Shown piece after piece: positions 1 through 8,462 of a stretch of 36,211 nt of DNA. The position numbers and the translations under genes were made by a program. The DNA lies in the NCBI RefSeq assembly GCF_001424265.1, contig NZ_LMOV01000017.1:1-36211 (forward strand). The letters run 5' to 3'. The notes under the pieces were generated by a model. It was not told the DNA's origin and searched no databases. It saw only the letters and a list, made by a program, of their open reading frames with translations. Source of the DNA: Acidovorax sp. Leaf160 (lineage in GTDB: Bacteria; Pseudomonadota; Gammaproteobacteria; Burkholderiales; Burkholderiaceae_C). The first letter of the stretch is position 1; every line of letters begins with the position of its first letter.

Positions 1-90
1 GGCGATCGATCTTGCGCTGGCGTGCTCCAGCTTCATCGCCATGATCGTCTCTCGATCCTGCTCGCTCAGCTGTCGGTAGGTCTTGCTCAT
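1..90 (-). CDS. IS30-family transposase, N-terminal fragment (runs off the window edge)
   Basis: The minus strand reads MSKTYRQLSEQDRETIMAMK and continues for 30 codons to the window edge. The opening TYRQLSEQDR is the usual start of IS30-family transposases, where it begins the N-terminal helix-turn-helix that binds the element's ends. The DDE catalytic domain lies outside the window. The ATG is at 88-90. Only 24 bp separate it from the 3' end of a broken integrase, so the element probably inserted at or beside the end of that gene. Family assignment rests on 30 residues. Whether the full transposase is intact cannot be seen. Confidence 0.72.
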   Translation of the reverse strand, partial: MSKTYRQLSEQDRETIMAMKLEHASARSIA

Positions 91-114
91 GAAGTGTCTC
101 CAGTCCGGTTGGAT

Positions 115-468
115 TCAGGTGTTGCACTTCACTATAGAAACCGCCTTGCCAATGGTCCCCAGCGCTGCTGCAAGCGATGCGGTGGCCAGGTGGCTGTAGC
201 GCTTCGTGGATTTTGCATCCTTGTGCCCCAGCACGGCGCCCACAGTGTAGAGATCGACCCCGGAATTGGTCATCGCTGAGGCGCTCGAGTGGCGCAGGTC
301 GTGGAAGTGGAGGTCGGCGTGCCCGGCTTCCTGGGACGCCCGCCGGAAGTACGACTGCACGGTGATTTTGTCCTGCCACGGCTCGGCGCAGCGAGCAACT
401 GCCCACACCTTCGGATGGATGGGCACCACGCGCGGCTCGCCGTTCTTGGTGTCCGCGAGGATCCACTG
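115..468 (-). pseudogene. Tyrosine recombinase (phage-type integrase), C-terminal remnant
   Basis: The frame carries the C-terminal half of a tyrosine recombinase catalytic domain: a beta-strand region resembling WILADTKNGEPRVVPIHP, box II HDLRHS (His-x-x-Arg), and LGHKDAKSTKRYSHL with the conserved His and the nucleophilic Tyr. The first catalytic Arg and the N-terminal core-binding domain are missing. Upstream of about 468 the similarity stops, and an in-frame stop lies at 502-504. The last residues (SIVKCNT) do not look like a normal integrase tail and may come from the end of the adjacent IS30-type element. I read this as a decayed, inactive integrase of a former genomic island or prophage. 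Confidence 0.75.
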
Positions 469-588
469 ACCACCACTACCTCCTCCAGCTGGGGACGACG
501 ATCACGACAGTGGCAGTGCCTCGCGGATCACCCTCTTCCTGCTCCTCATCAAATGGACAGCAAGGGCCAGCAGAAAAGAGGTAATGGC

Positions 589-1488
589 TTATTCAACGTT
601 GAACGGATAGTCGAAGCCAAAATCGGTCGTGGTGCAGCGCCTGGTGAAGCCGGTGACCGGGCCCGAACTGATGCATGCTCCGCTGTAGTGTCGAATCACC
701 TCCCATGGCGGTGTGCCCGGCACTGTCCGTCTCACGTTGCTCAGATACAACCTGGCATTCATCGTGCCGTATTCGTCCACCTTGAACTCGGTCATTCGGT
801 AGTCTTCAACCATCGCACCCATGGAGCCGGGAGGGGTGCCTTGGCATTGCACCTTGCCTTTGGATGTGAAGGAGCCGCCGTTGCGTGTCAGATCACCTGT
901 GTACTCGCACCGCGCGCCATTGGGCGCGGCCGAGTCAGAAGGCTTATATTTCTCGACCATCGAAAATTGGGAGCCCGACGCAGTGATGGATACCTGCACT
1001 GGGGTCGGTGTGAGCCACGCATCGTCGTAGACCACAGCGGAGAAAGCGTTGTTGATGAATCGCGAGTTGTCTTCGTACTGAAAGCGAGCAAAGCGTTGGG
1101 GCGCCTCGCCAGGGAGGGTGATGGTTCCTGACGTTGGGGTGTCGAATTCCACGGCGATTGGACCGACAACAGCTTCCACCTCCCCCTTGCTTGGCCCGCC
1201 ACCCAATGCCCGGCCGTTCTTATATTCGACCAGATCGCCCACGAATCTCTTGCCGTCTTCCAGCTTTCCGCTGGACTGCATGAATGTGGCACTCCCGTCA
1301 GCGCGGTAGCCAAAGTAGGTGATGATCAGCGTGAGATTGCCCTGCCGGTCAATCTGCACCCCGCGTCCTGGGCTGCCGTCCGCCTCATTGCCGATCGCCC
1401 ACATGCCCTGTTGGGGGAGGGCGGCGATGGCGGGCGCGGTCAGAGCGAACATCGCTGCGGCCAGGCAGGCGCGTGCGAACCTATTCAT
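589..1488 (-). CDS. Secreted protein of unknown function
   Basis: This 299-residue protein begins MNRFARACLAAAMFALTAPA, a typical Sec signal peptide (basic start, hydrophobic core, likely cleavage after AIA near residue 23). The mature part is rich in Gly, Thr, Phe and Tyr and alternates polar and hydrophobic residues, which suggests a beta-rich fold. Cys residues lie in its second half (CEY, CQG, GACI, RRCTT). I recognise no domain. The frame stays open about 79 codons further upstream, but those codons give an Arg/Cys-rich, low-quality sequence, so I use the ATG at 1486-1488 that creates the signal peptide. It lies downstream of the M16 peptidase on the same strand after a 266-nt gap and is probably transcribed separately. 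Confidence 0.68.
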   Translation of the reverse strand: MNRFARACLAAAMFALTAPAIAALPQQGMWAIGNEADGSPGRGVQIDRQGNLTLIITYFGYRADGSATFMQSSGKLEDGKRFVGDLVEYKNGRALGGGPSKGEVEAVVGPIAVEFDTPTSGTITLPGEAPQRFARFQYEDNSRFINNAFSAVVYDDAWLTPTPVQVSITASGSQFSMVEKYKPSDSAAPNGARCEYTGDLTRNGGSFTSKGKVQCQGTPPGSMGAMVEDYRMTEFKVDEYGTMNARLYLSNVRRTVPGTPPWEVIRHYSGACISSGPVTGFTRRCTTTDFGFDYPFNVE

Positions 1489-1754
1489 TGCAGTCCCCAG
1501 TGTTGAGGCGGACCATCCACTGTAGCGCCGGTGCCTTACAGCGGACGCACACGCGATGGCACGGAGCCTGGTTGGCCTCGTATCCCCGCTCCCCCCGCCC
1601 GTATCCGCATGCCCCGGCCATACGGATGCGGCAGGCGCCGTGCACCAGAGCCGCGCATCGGGGGATGCACAGAGGCAGACGGTAAGCCCGGCTGCACCTC
1701 TGGCTGCGGGCGATCCGCACAGCAAGCGGCGCTTCGGACGCGCGGATCAGCAGG

Positions 1755-3104
1755 TCACGCGCACTCTTTCTCGGCCTGCGCTTCACCGGCGCTGCCACCC
1801 AACGCCGTTAACAACTGCCTGGCAGCCTTTGCGCTGACGCCCTTGCCGGTGATGGACAAAGCGGGCCGCTGCGTCAGCATCTGCTCGAAAACGCCTTGCA
1901 CCTCATCTGAGGTGATCTCGCCGATCAGCGCGATGGTGTCTTCCAGAGAAACGATGCATCCGTCGGCAAAGATGTCTTCCACTGCCCGCTCCATCATCGC
2001 GAAGGGGCGCTCACTGGCCCGTACCCGCGACACGGTCAACTGGTTCTTCGCCCGCTCCAGGTGGACGGGATCAATGGATTTCGCCTGCGCGCGGAGAAGC
2101 CGGCCGGTGGCGCTGATCAGCGCTTCGACCTTGTCGGGCGTGGTCACGGCATGCACCACGAAGTTGAGCCATGCGTCCCCGCGATCCAGAGTGGCGTCGG
2201 CGGTGTAGGCGAGACCCAGGCGCTCGCGCACCGTATCGACCAGCGGCGATGACATGCCGCCGCCGAAAAGGTTGGCCGCAAGCGCGGCTGCCAGACGCAG
2301 GCGAAGGCGCTGGTGGGGCGCGTCCCCGCCTCCAGTTCCTTCTTGGAGCACCGGGTAGGCCACATTCAGGAACACCTGCGAAACCTGCGTGAAGCGCCGT
2401 GCGATGGCCTGGCCCACGTGCGGCGCTGGCGCGGGTGGCCGGGAGCCGGCGTCGCCGGCTGCGGACTCGGGCATGGTCGAGAACAGATCTTCGGCACGCT
2501 GCATCCACGCATCCACGTCGAACCGGCCAGCCGCCGCGACGATCGTTTTGCTCGCGACGTAGTGACGCTGAACCTGGCGGACCAGGTCGTCCCGCGTGAA
2601 GCCCTCGATGTTTTCCACGGTGCCGATCACCGGCATGCCCATGGGATGGTCTCCCCACAGCGCCCGGTCCAGCAGGTCGCTGGAGCTGTCCTCCGGATCC
2701 TCGTCGTACTCGATCGCCTCCTGCCGGATCACTTCCAACTCGCGCTGCAGCTCTGCCTCGGGGAAGGTGCTGTGCAGAACGATGTCGGCCGTCATGCCCA
2801 GCAACTGCAGCGCGTGCTGGCCGAGCCCTGTCATGAAATAGCCCGTGCTGTCCTTGCCCGTGTACGCGTTCACGTCCGCGCCCAGCCGCTCCGCATCCAG
2901 GTTGATCGCCTGCACCGAGCGCGTGGCCGTGCCCTTGAACGCCATGTGCTCCAGCACGTGGCTGATGCCATTGGTGCCCGGTGTCTCGTCGCGCGAGCCG
3001 ACACGCAGGAACACGCCGACGCTGGCGCTCTGCACGTGGGGCATGGGGAGGGCCAGGAGCCGAACGCCGTTGGCGAGAGTGCGTAATTGGGGCGTGGATG
3101 ACAT
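1755..3104 (-). CDS. M16-family zinc metallopeptidase (insulinase/processing-peptidase type)
   Basis: The 449-residue product has the inverted zinc motif of M16 peptidases, HVLEH at residues 49-53, with the third ligand Glu129 in RQEAIEYDEDPED exactly 76 residues after the second His, as the family requires. The N-terminal strand-helix layout (LANGVRLLALP, VGSRDETPGTNGISH) and the C-terminal inactive-repeat region containing GGGMSSPLVDTVRERLGLAY fit a single-chain M16B enzyme. No signal peptide is seen, so it is probably cytoplasmic; in this family such enzymes degrade or process peptides. A TTG eight codons upstream is possible, but the ATG at 3102-3104 (MSSTPQLRTLANG) matches the usual family start. 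The barstar-like gene is divergent. Confidence 0.9.
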   Translation of the reverse strand: MSSTPQLRTLANGVRLLALPMPHVQSASVGVFLRVGSRDETPGTNGISHVLEHMAFKGTATRSVQAINLDAERLGADVNAYTGKDSTGYFMTGLGQHALQLLGMTADIVLHSTFPEAELQRELEVIRQEAIEYDEDPEDSSSDLLDRALWGDHPMGMPVIGTVENIEGFTRDDLVRQVQRHYVASKTIVAAAGRFDVDAWMQRAEDLFSTMPESAAGDAGSRPPAPAPHVGQAIARRFTQVSQVFLNVAYPVLQEGTGGGDAPHQRLRLRLAAALAANLFGGGMSSPLVDTVRERLGLAYTADATLDRGDAWLNFVVHAVTTPDKVEALISATGRLLRAQAKSIDPVHLERAKNQLTVSRVRASERPFAMMERAVEDIFADGCIVSLEDTIALIGEITSDEVQGVFEQMLTQRPALSITGKGVSAKAARQLLTALGGSAGEAQAEKECA

Positions 3105-3347
3105 GGTGATGGGGCGGGGCAGAGGCAAAGTGGGACTGGCGTGAAGAAGGCGTCGCGTGTTGCGGCGCAGTGGATAGAGGCAGGGCCGGCCGCCCTGCGC
3201 AGCGGTCCGGGTTGCGAGTGGCTGTTCGACCCAACCGCTGCTCGCCGGCTGCGTCTGTGGTTTGATCGGGCCATGACAAGTCTACCGAGACACTGCGCCG
3301 AAAAACCCACCCAGGGCGATTGGGAAGCCCGACCGGAGCCTGTCCCG

Positions 3348-3713
3348 ATGACAGTCACGGTACTGACGATCAGCCTTCTGGGCAAGCGCACCAAGGCGGA
3401 GGTGCTTCACGTTTTGGGTGAGGTGCTGCAATTGGGCGGGCCGGGCGGCAACCACCCCGTGCGTCCCGGCGGGCAGGCCGGCTGGGGGCACAACTGGGAT
3501 GCCTTGTTCGACTGCCTGCTCAACCTGCCCTCTGGCGGTATCTGGGGCACCAGCCCGCCCGTCCGGTTCCCCCTGAGATTGGTGTTGACCGATGTCGGGC
3601 AGCTTGCGCAGCAGAGTCCGGATGCGCTCGCCGTCCTGACCGATCTGCTTGAACAGACCCGGGACACCTATGCCCGGACTGGTCGGATTTTTGAATTCGC
3701 CATAGAGGCGTAG
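3348..3713 (+). CDS. Barstar-like (barnase-inhibitor fold) protein
   Basis: The 121-residue product resembles the barstar family: an initial strand (MTVTVLTISLLGKRT), a helix containing AEVLHVLGEVL, the hallmark GHNWDALFDCLLNLPSGG, a strand PLRLVLTDV, and a final helix ending RDTYARTGRIFEFAIEA. Barstar-type proteins inhibit ribonucleases by blocking the active site with the acidic second helix; here the corresponding NWDALFD is present. The ATG at 3348 is preceded by GGAG at a spacing of 9 nt, which decides the start; upstream in-frame ATGs would add an unrelated Arg/Pro-rich tail. No barnase-like toxin lies next to it. It is divergent from the M16 gene and convergent with the Hsp70 operon. 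The residue pattern is clear, but the partner is unknown. Confidence 0.72.
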   Translation: MTVTVLTISLLGKRTKAEVLHVLGEVLQLGGPGGNHPVRPGGQAGWGHNWDALFDCLLNLPSGGIWGTSPPVRFPLRLVLTDVGQLAQQSPDALAVLTDLLEQTRDTYARTGRIFEFAIEA

Positions 3714-3786
3714 CCCCACCCACGGCTTGCGGCCACCAGGGCGCCGGCTCAAGACCGCCGGGCGCAGGGCGCGCTCGTTCGCCGTT

Positions 3787-6630
3787 TCAGCCCGGCACCA
3801 ACACCAGCCCCGGAGGCAGTCCTTCCCCGAACACGCGGCGCTGGTCCGCCTCATCCAGCACCATGACGTCTCTAACCATGGCGACCCAGCTGAACTGGGC
3901 TTGGCCCGCCTCCAGCTGTTCGGCGATGTGGGCGCGCACGGGCTCCGGCAGATCCCGCGCTCGGTCGCCCGTGGCCTGCGCGATCTGGGCGACGGCGAAA
4001 GCCGCTGCTTCCTGCCGCACCCAGTCCGGTGCGATGTCGCCGATCTGCGCAAGCCAGTCCTGAGCGATGGTCGGGGCCAGCACATGGTGCACGCTGGCAT
4101 ACAGCGGCTGGCGCGCTCCCAGGCGGCCCAGCGCCCACCAGAGTTCGCCCGCAGGGCGCGGTGACTGCCGCAGGCGCTGCAGCAGCCAGCCACCGAACTG
4201 CGTCTTGTCGGCCGGCGCAATGCGCTCGAACGAGGCCGCCATGCGCAGCAGCTCGTCGGGCGCCTGCATGCGCGGGCCTTCAGGGGCGGGAATGTCGGTG
4301 CCGCCCGCGGGCTGCAGGTAGTAGGCGATGACGTCATAGACCATCTGCTGCTGCTCGGCGTCCAGGCCGCCGGCGATGCGGCGCCAGAGCGTCCACCATT
4401 CCGACCATTGCTGGCTGTCGTCGCTGTGGGCGATGCCCGGGCCGAACAGCTCCCACATCTGCTGCATGCGCCAGCCGTCGAGCGGGTCGCCGAAGCCCGG
4501 GCGCAGGGTGAAGCCGATGAGGTTGAACCAGGTGCGCTCATGCTGGGCGGAGCGGCGGCGGCGCTTGGCGCCCTGCAGCAAGGCGCCGAACAGGGTACGC
4601 AGCAAGGGCGTGGGCCAGGCGGCACGGTCGCCCAGCAGGCGTTCGAGGGTGGCGCGCAGCTGGCGGACTTCCTTGGCGTCCACGCCCTGTTGTTTCTTGC
4701 CGCCGTAGACGCGGTCGATGGCGGCGAGGGCTTCCGGCAGGCGCGGGTGGGCGGCTGGGGTTTTGGCCTTGGACGCAGATGCGGCGGAAGGGGGCTTGGC
4801 GCCGGCATTCGCGTGAAGGTCTGCGTCGGCGCCTGCATCGCCATCGGCCCCTGCATCCTGCGTGGCTGCATCGCCGCGCAGCTGGAATTCGAGTTGCCAG
4901 CGCTGCGGATGCAGGGCGTTCGCGGCGACGCAGTGCATCTCCAGCGTGCCGACGTCGGTAATGCGTGCTTCGAGCTGCACTTCGACCTGCGCCGCGCCGC
5001 CCGCCTGCGTTGCCGGCAGCACGGTGGCGATGGGCGGCAGGCGCTGCAGGCCTTCGTCCTCGTCTTGCAGGCGGACGAGGTCGCCCGCAGGGTGGTGGCG
5101 ATCGGCGGCGCTGGTGGCCAGGTTGAAACGCACGGGCCGGCCCAGGCGCAGGCGGAAGCGCCGGTCCGGGAGCCGCACGGTGTCGCCCTCGGGCGTGCCG
5201 TGCGGCAGCACGCAGACGCCCTGGCCGCCATCGAGCGCGAGGTAGTAGGCGCGGGCGGCGCTGCTGCGGATGCGGGGCGCGCTGCCGGCGCGGGCCATGG
5301 CGTAGGCGACGGCGCCGCGCGCGACGGCGGCGTCGAGGCGGGGCTCATCGACCTGCAGCAGGCGGATGGGCGGGGCGCCGGCCGGCTGCCAGGCGCGCAG
5401 GGTGGCGAGCAGGCGGTCGCGCAGGGCGTGGGCGTGGAACACGCCGCCGTTGAGCAGCACCGTGTCGGGCAGGCTGCCGCCCTGGCGCTGCATGAAGGCG
5501 GCGATGTGGCGGGTGATGGCGGCGTCGTGGGCGTAGGGCAGGCCGAATTCGACGAGGGCGCTACGGGCACGCACCGGCTGCGCATCCGCCGCGACCTGCG
5601 GGAAGAAGCCTTCGACCAGCAGCCGGTCCACGTCGGCGCGCGTGAGGGTCGCCGAGCGCGCGCCGCCGATCAGCCGGCTGCCGCTGCCCTGGAGGGTGAC
5701 GGTGGTCTCCGCCGGGCCGTTCGGGGCAAGCAGGCGCTCCTTGGCGCTGCGGCAGCGCTGGGTGAGCTGTGCGAGCTGGATGGCCGAGAGTGGGGCATGC
5801 GCGGGCTGGCCCGCTGCGGCTCCCGACAGCCGCGGCTCGATCCAGCGGGCGAGCGCTAGATCCATGTTGTCGCCGCCGAGCACGAGGTGGTCCCCCACGC
5901 CGGTGCGCGCGAGCTGCGGCTGGCCGGTGGCGTCCAGGGTGACATCGATCAGCGTGAGGTCGGTGGTGCCGCCGCCCACATCCACCACGAGCAGACGGCG
6001 CGTGTCGGCCAGTTGGCTTGCAAGGTCGGCGCGGTGGGCAAACACCCAGTCGTAGAACGCGGCCTGCGGCTCTTCGATGAGGTGGACTGCTCCTAAGCCG
6101 GCGAGCGCGGCGGCCTGCAGGGTGAGCTGGCGCGCGCCCTCGTCGAACGAGGCGGGCACGGTGAGCACGGTGGGCTGCTGCGCGAGCGGAGCCTCGGGGT
6201 GGGCGTGGTCCCAGGCCTGGCGCAGGTGGCGCAGGTAGCTGGCGCTGGCCTCCAGCGGGGACACCTTAGGCACGTCATCGGGCGCGCCCCAGGGCAGGAT
6301 GGCGGCGGTGCGGTCCACGGCGGGGTGCGACAGCCAGCTCTTGGCGCTGGCCACGAGCCGGCCGGGCGTCTGCTGGCCGAGTTCGCGCGCGAAGGCGCCG
6401 AGGATGGCGGGCTCCTGCGATGGCCAGGGCAGGGGCAGGTCGGCCGCCGCGAGCGCACCTTCGGCCGCATGGAAGCGCAGCGAGGGCAGCAGGGGCCGCG
6501 GCGCGACCTCGCCGGCCGCGATGCTCTGCGGGATGGGGAAGACCTGGATGTCGTCCGCGCCCAGGGGCGCGAACGCGAGCACCGTGTGGGTCGTGCCCAG
6601 GTCGATGCCGATGCGGAAGGCGGGCGCCAT
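3787..6630 (-). CDS. Hsp70-like ATPase with DUF3731-type C-terminal region
   Basis: The 947-residue product opens with the Hsp70 phosphate-1 loop IGIDLGTTHT (about residues 7-16), then IEEPQAAFYDW (near 183), the phosphate-2 loop VVDVGGGTTDL (near 215), LGGDNMDLALARW, and the adenosine motif LLNGGVFHAHALRDR (near 392). A beta-rich part follows, then a low-complexity Ala/Asp/Lys linker (about 587-628). The last ~320 residues are helical and resemble DUF3731, which is known from Hsp70-like proteins. A canonical DnaK substrate-binding domain is not evident. The start ATG overlaps the stop of the preceding Hsp70 gene (TGATG), implying translational coupling. It is the last gene of the three-gene operon. 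The nucleotide-binding part is secure, the client is unknown, and the DUF3731 assignment is from recognition only. Confidence 0.87.
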   Translation of the reverse strand: MAPAFRIGIDLGTTHTVLAFAPLGADDIQVFPIPQSIAAGEVAPRPLLPSLRFHAAEGALAAADLPLPWPSQEPAILGAFARELGQQTPGRLVASAKSWLSHPAVDRTAAILPWGAPDDVPKVSPLEASASYLRHLRQAWDHAHPEAPLAQQPTVLTVPASFDEGARQLTLQAAALAGLGAVHLIEEPQAAFYDWVFAHRADLASQLADTRRLLVVDVGGGTTDLTLIDVTLDATGQPQLARTGVGDHLVLGGDNMDLALARWIEPRLSGAAAGQPAHAPLSAIQLAQLTQRCRSAKERLLAPNGPAETTVTLQGSGSRLIGGARSATLTRADVDRLLVEGFFPQVAADAQPVRARSALVEFGLPYAHDAAITRHIAAFMQRQGGSLPDTVLLNGGVFHAHALRDRLLATLRAWQPAGAPPIRLLQVDEPRLDAAVARGAVAYAMARAGSAPRIRSSAARAYYLALDGGQGVCVLPHGTPEGDTVRLPDRRFRLRLGRPVRFNLATSAADRHHPAGDLVRLQDEDEGLQRLPPIATVLPATQAGGAAQVEVQLEARITDVGTLEMHCVAANALHPQRWQLEFQLRGDAATQDAGADGDAGADADLHANAGAKPPSAASASKAKTPAAHPRLPEALAAIDRVYGGKKQQGVDAKEVRQLRATLERLLGDRAAWPTPLLRTLFGALLQGAKRRRRSAQHERTWFNLIGFTLRPGFGDPLDGWRMQQMWELFGPGIAHSDDSQQWSEWWTLWRRIAGGLDAEQQQMVYDVIAYYLQPAGGTDIPAPEGPRMQAPDELLRMAASFERIAPADKTQFGGWLLQRLRQSPRPAGELWWALGRLGARQPLYASVHHVLAPTIAQDWLAQIGDIAPDWVRQEAAAFAVAQIAQATGDRARDLPEPVRAHIAEQLEAGQAQFSWVAMVRDVMVLDEADQRRVFGEGLPPGLVLVPG

Positions 6631-8462
6631 CACGCCTCGCGGACGTCGAACTCCACCTTCCACTGCGCGCCGCCGGATGCCTCGGCCAACAGTTCCAGCG
6701 TGCCGATGTCGGTCACGCGAGCGCGCAGCTGCACGGGCACGACCTCGCCCGTGGCGCGGCCTTCGGCGGGCAGCGTAGCCTCGATCTGCGCGAGTTCCTG
6801 CAACTCTTCGGGCGACCAGAAATCCAGCAGGGTGCCGGGCTGGTCGCCCCGCCGCACGGACGATCCGAAGAAGCGGAAGCGCACGGATTCTCCGACGACG
6901 AGGCCCAGTTGCTGCGGCGGCAGCGGGGCTTCCGAGCCTTCCTCCATGCCGAAGGGCGCGACGCACAGGGCCTGCACGGGCGGCTCCAGGCCGGGCACGG
7001 CGGGCATGCTGGATTCGATGCCGACGTAGTAGGCCTGGGCCGTGCCGCCGCGGATGCGGATGCCGCGGCCCTGGCGCACCTGGCCGTAGTAGGCGGCGCC
7101 GCGCGCCACGGCGTGGTCCATGTCGGCGCCCTGCAGCAGGCGGGCGGGGGGCGCGCCGTCGGCGGCGAGCCAGGCGTTGAGCGTGGAGAGCACCCGATCG
7201 GTCAACAGTTCGGACTTGAAAACGCCGCCGTTGAACAGCACGGCGGTGGGGTGCAGGAAGGTCGCGCCCTCGGGCTGGGCGAAGCCCGGCAGCTGCGCGG
7301 TGGCGCCGACCTGCCGGCCCAGCAGCGCGGCCAAGTGGCGGGTCACGGCGGCATCCTGCGCATAGGGCAGGCCGATCTGCGTGAGGCCGGCGCGCGGGCG
7401 GCTGACAGGGCGTGCACTGCTCTCCACAGCCGGGAAGAAGCCTTCGAGCAGGATGGTGGAGAGCAGTTCACGCCGCAGTTCGGTGCGGATGGAGCCGCCG
7501 ATGAGCTTGGAGCCCCGGCTGGGCACGACCAGGGGCACGCTCTGCAGGCCGGTGTCGCTCAGCAACTGTTCCTTGGCCAGGCGGCAGCCGTAGGTGAGCG
7601 CGCGCATCTGCCAGGCGTCGAGCTGTTTGCCTTCGGCGGCCAGGCCGCGCGCGACGCCGTGCGCCAGGGCCAGGTCCATGTTGTCGCCACCCAGCAGGAT
7701 GTGCTCGCCCACGGCGACCCGGTTGAGCTGCAGGTTGCCGTCGTCCTCGGTGACGGCGATGAGCGAGAAGTCGCTCGTGCCGCCGCCCACGTCGACGACC
7801 AGGATCACGTCGCCCACCTGCACCTGCTTGCGCCAGTCGCCCGCGCTGCCGGCGATCCAGCTGTAGAGCGCGGCCTGGGGTTCCTCCAGCAGCGTGATGC
7901 CCTGGTAGCCGGCGCCCTGCGCGGCCTCGGCCGTGAGTTCGCGCGCGGCCGGGTCGAACGATGCGGGGATGGTGACGGTGACGGACTGCTGGTCGAACGG
8001 CGCCTCGGGGTGGCGGTGGTTCCAGGCGTCGCGCAAATGCTGCAGGTAGTGCGTGCTGGCTGCCAGCGGCGAGATGCGCTCGACCTCGGGTGGCGCGTCG
8101 GCCGGCAGGATGCCGGCGCGGCGGTCCACGCCGGCATGGCCGAGCCAGCTCTTGGCGCTGGAGACGAGGCGGATCGGCGTCAGCGCGCCGTGGCTGCGCG
8201 CCATTTCTCCCACGATCGGGCCGGCGATGCCGCCGGGCGAAGCGTTCCAGGGCAGCGCCAGGTCGCCGGGTGCGAATTCGCTGTCGTGCGGCACGTAGAG
8301 GAAGGAGGGCAGCAGGGAATAGTCCTGCACCGCGCCCGGGCCGCTCTGTTGGGTGACGGGCAGGATCTCGGGCGCCGCGCCCTCGCTGTGCAGGTCGACC
8401 CAGGAGAGCGCGCTGTGCGTGGTGCCGAGGTCGATGCCGATGGCGTATTTCGCGTCGCTCAC
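6630..8462 (-). CDS. Hsp70-family protein
   Basis: The 610-residue product carries all the actin-like ATPase motifs of Hsp70: IGIDLGTTHSALSW near the N-terminus, LLEEPQAALYSWI, VVDVGGGTSDFSLI, GGDNMDLALAHG, the adenosine motif VLFNGGVFKSELLTDRV, and GADMDHAVARGAAYYG (connect-2). After the ATPase core come about 130 residues of beta-rich sequence ending KVEFDVREA, shorter than DnaK's peptide-binding and lid regions and without an EEVD-like tail. It is a paralogue of the following gene and shares SAKSWLxHxxVDR and the ETTVTLQGSGSRLIGG-type region. Translation begins at GTG 8462, which overlaps the DUF2760 stop in a GTGA arrangement. A specialised cytoplasmic chaperone or assembly factor is likely; substrate unknown. 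Confidence 0.88.
   Translation of the reverse strand: MSDAKYAIGIDLGTTHSALSWVDLHSEGAAPEILPVTQQSGPGAVQDYSLLPSFLYVPHDSEFAPGDLALPWNASPGGIAGPIVGEMARSHGALTPIRLVSSAKSWLGHAGVDRRAGILPADAPPEVERISPLAASTHYLQHLRDAWNHRHPEAPFDQQSVTVTIPASFDPAARELTAEAAQGAGYQGITLLEEPQAALYSWIAGSAGDWRKQVQVGDVILVVDVGGGTSDFSLIAVTEDDGNLQLNRVAVGEHILLGGDNMDLALAHGVARGLAAEGKQLDAWQMRALTYGCRLAKEQLLSDTGLQSVPLVVPSRGSKLIGGSIRTELRRELLSTILLEGFFPAVESSARPVSRPRAGLTQIGLPYAQDAAVTRHLAALLGRQVGATAQLPGFAQPEGATFLHPTAVLFNGGVFKSELLTDRVLSTLNAWLAADGAPPARLLQGADMDHAVARGAAYYGQVRQGRGIRIRGGTAQAYYVGIESSMPAVPGLEPPVQALCVAPFGMEEGSEAPLPPQQLGLVVGESVRFRFFGSSVRRGDQPGTLLDFWSPEELQELAQIEATLPAEGRATGEVVPVQLRARVTDIGTLELLAEASGGAQWKVEFDVREA

Noticed and set aside
1603-1627. 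Imperfect inverted repeat ATCCGCATG / CATACGGAT as a terminator for the M16 gene
   Set aside because: One mismatch and no T tract; GC-rich intergenic DNA yields such hairpins by chance.
2071-3279. Alternative minus-strand frame across the M16 gene
   Set aside because: Overlaps the M16 peptidase, is Arg/Pro/His-rich and lacks the zinc motif.
3141-3347. N-terminal extension of the barstar-like protein
   Set aside because: The extra 69 residues fall outside the barstar fold, while ATG 3348 has a well-placed GGAG.
4408-5859. Plus-strand open frame opposite the larger Hsp70 gene
   Set aside because: Same antisense effect; the minus-strand gene carries all the conserved motifs.
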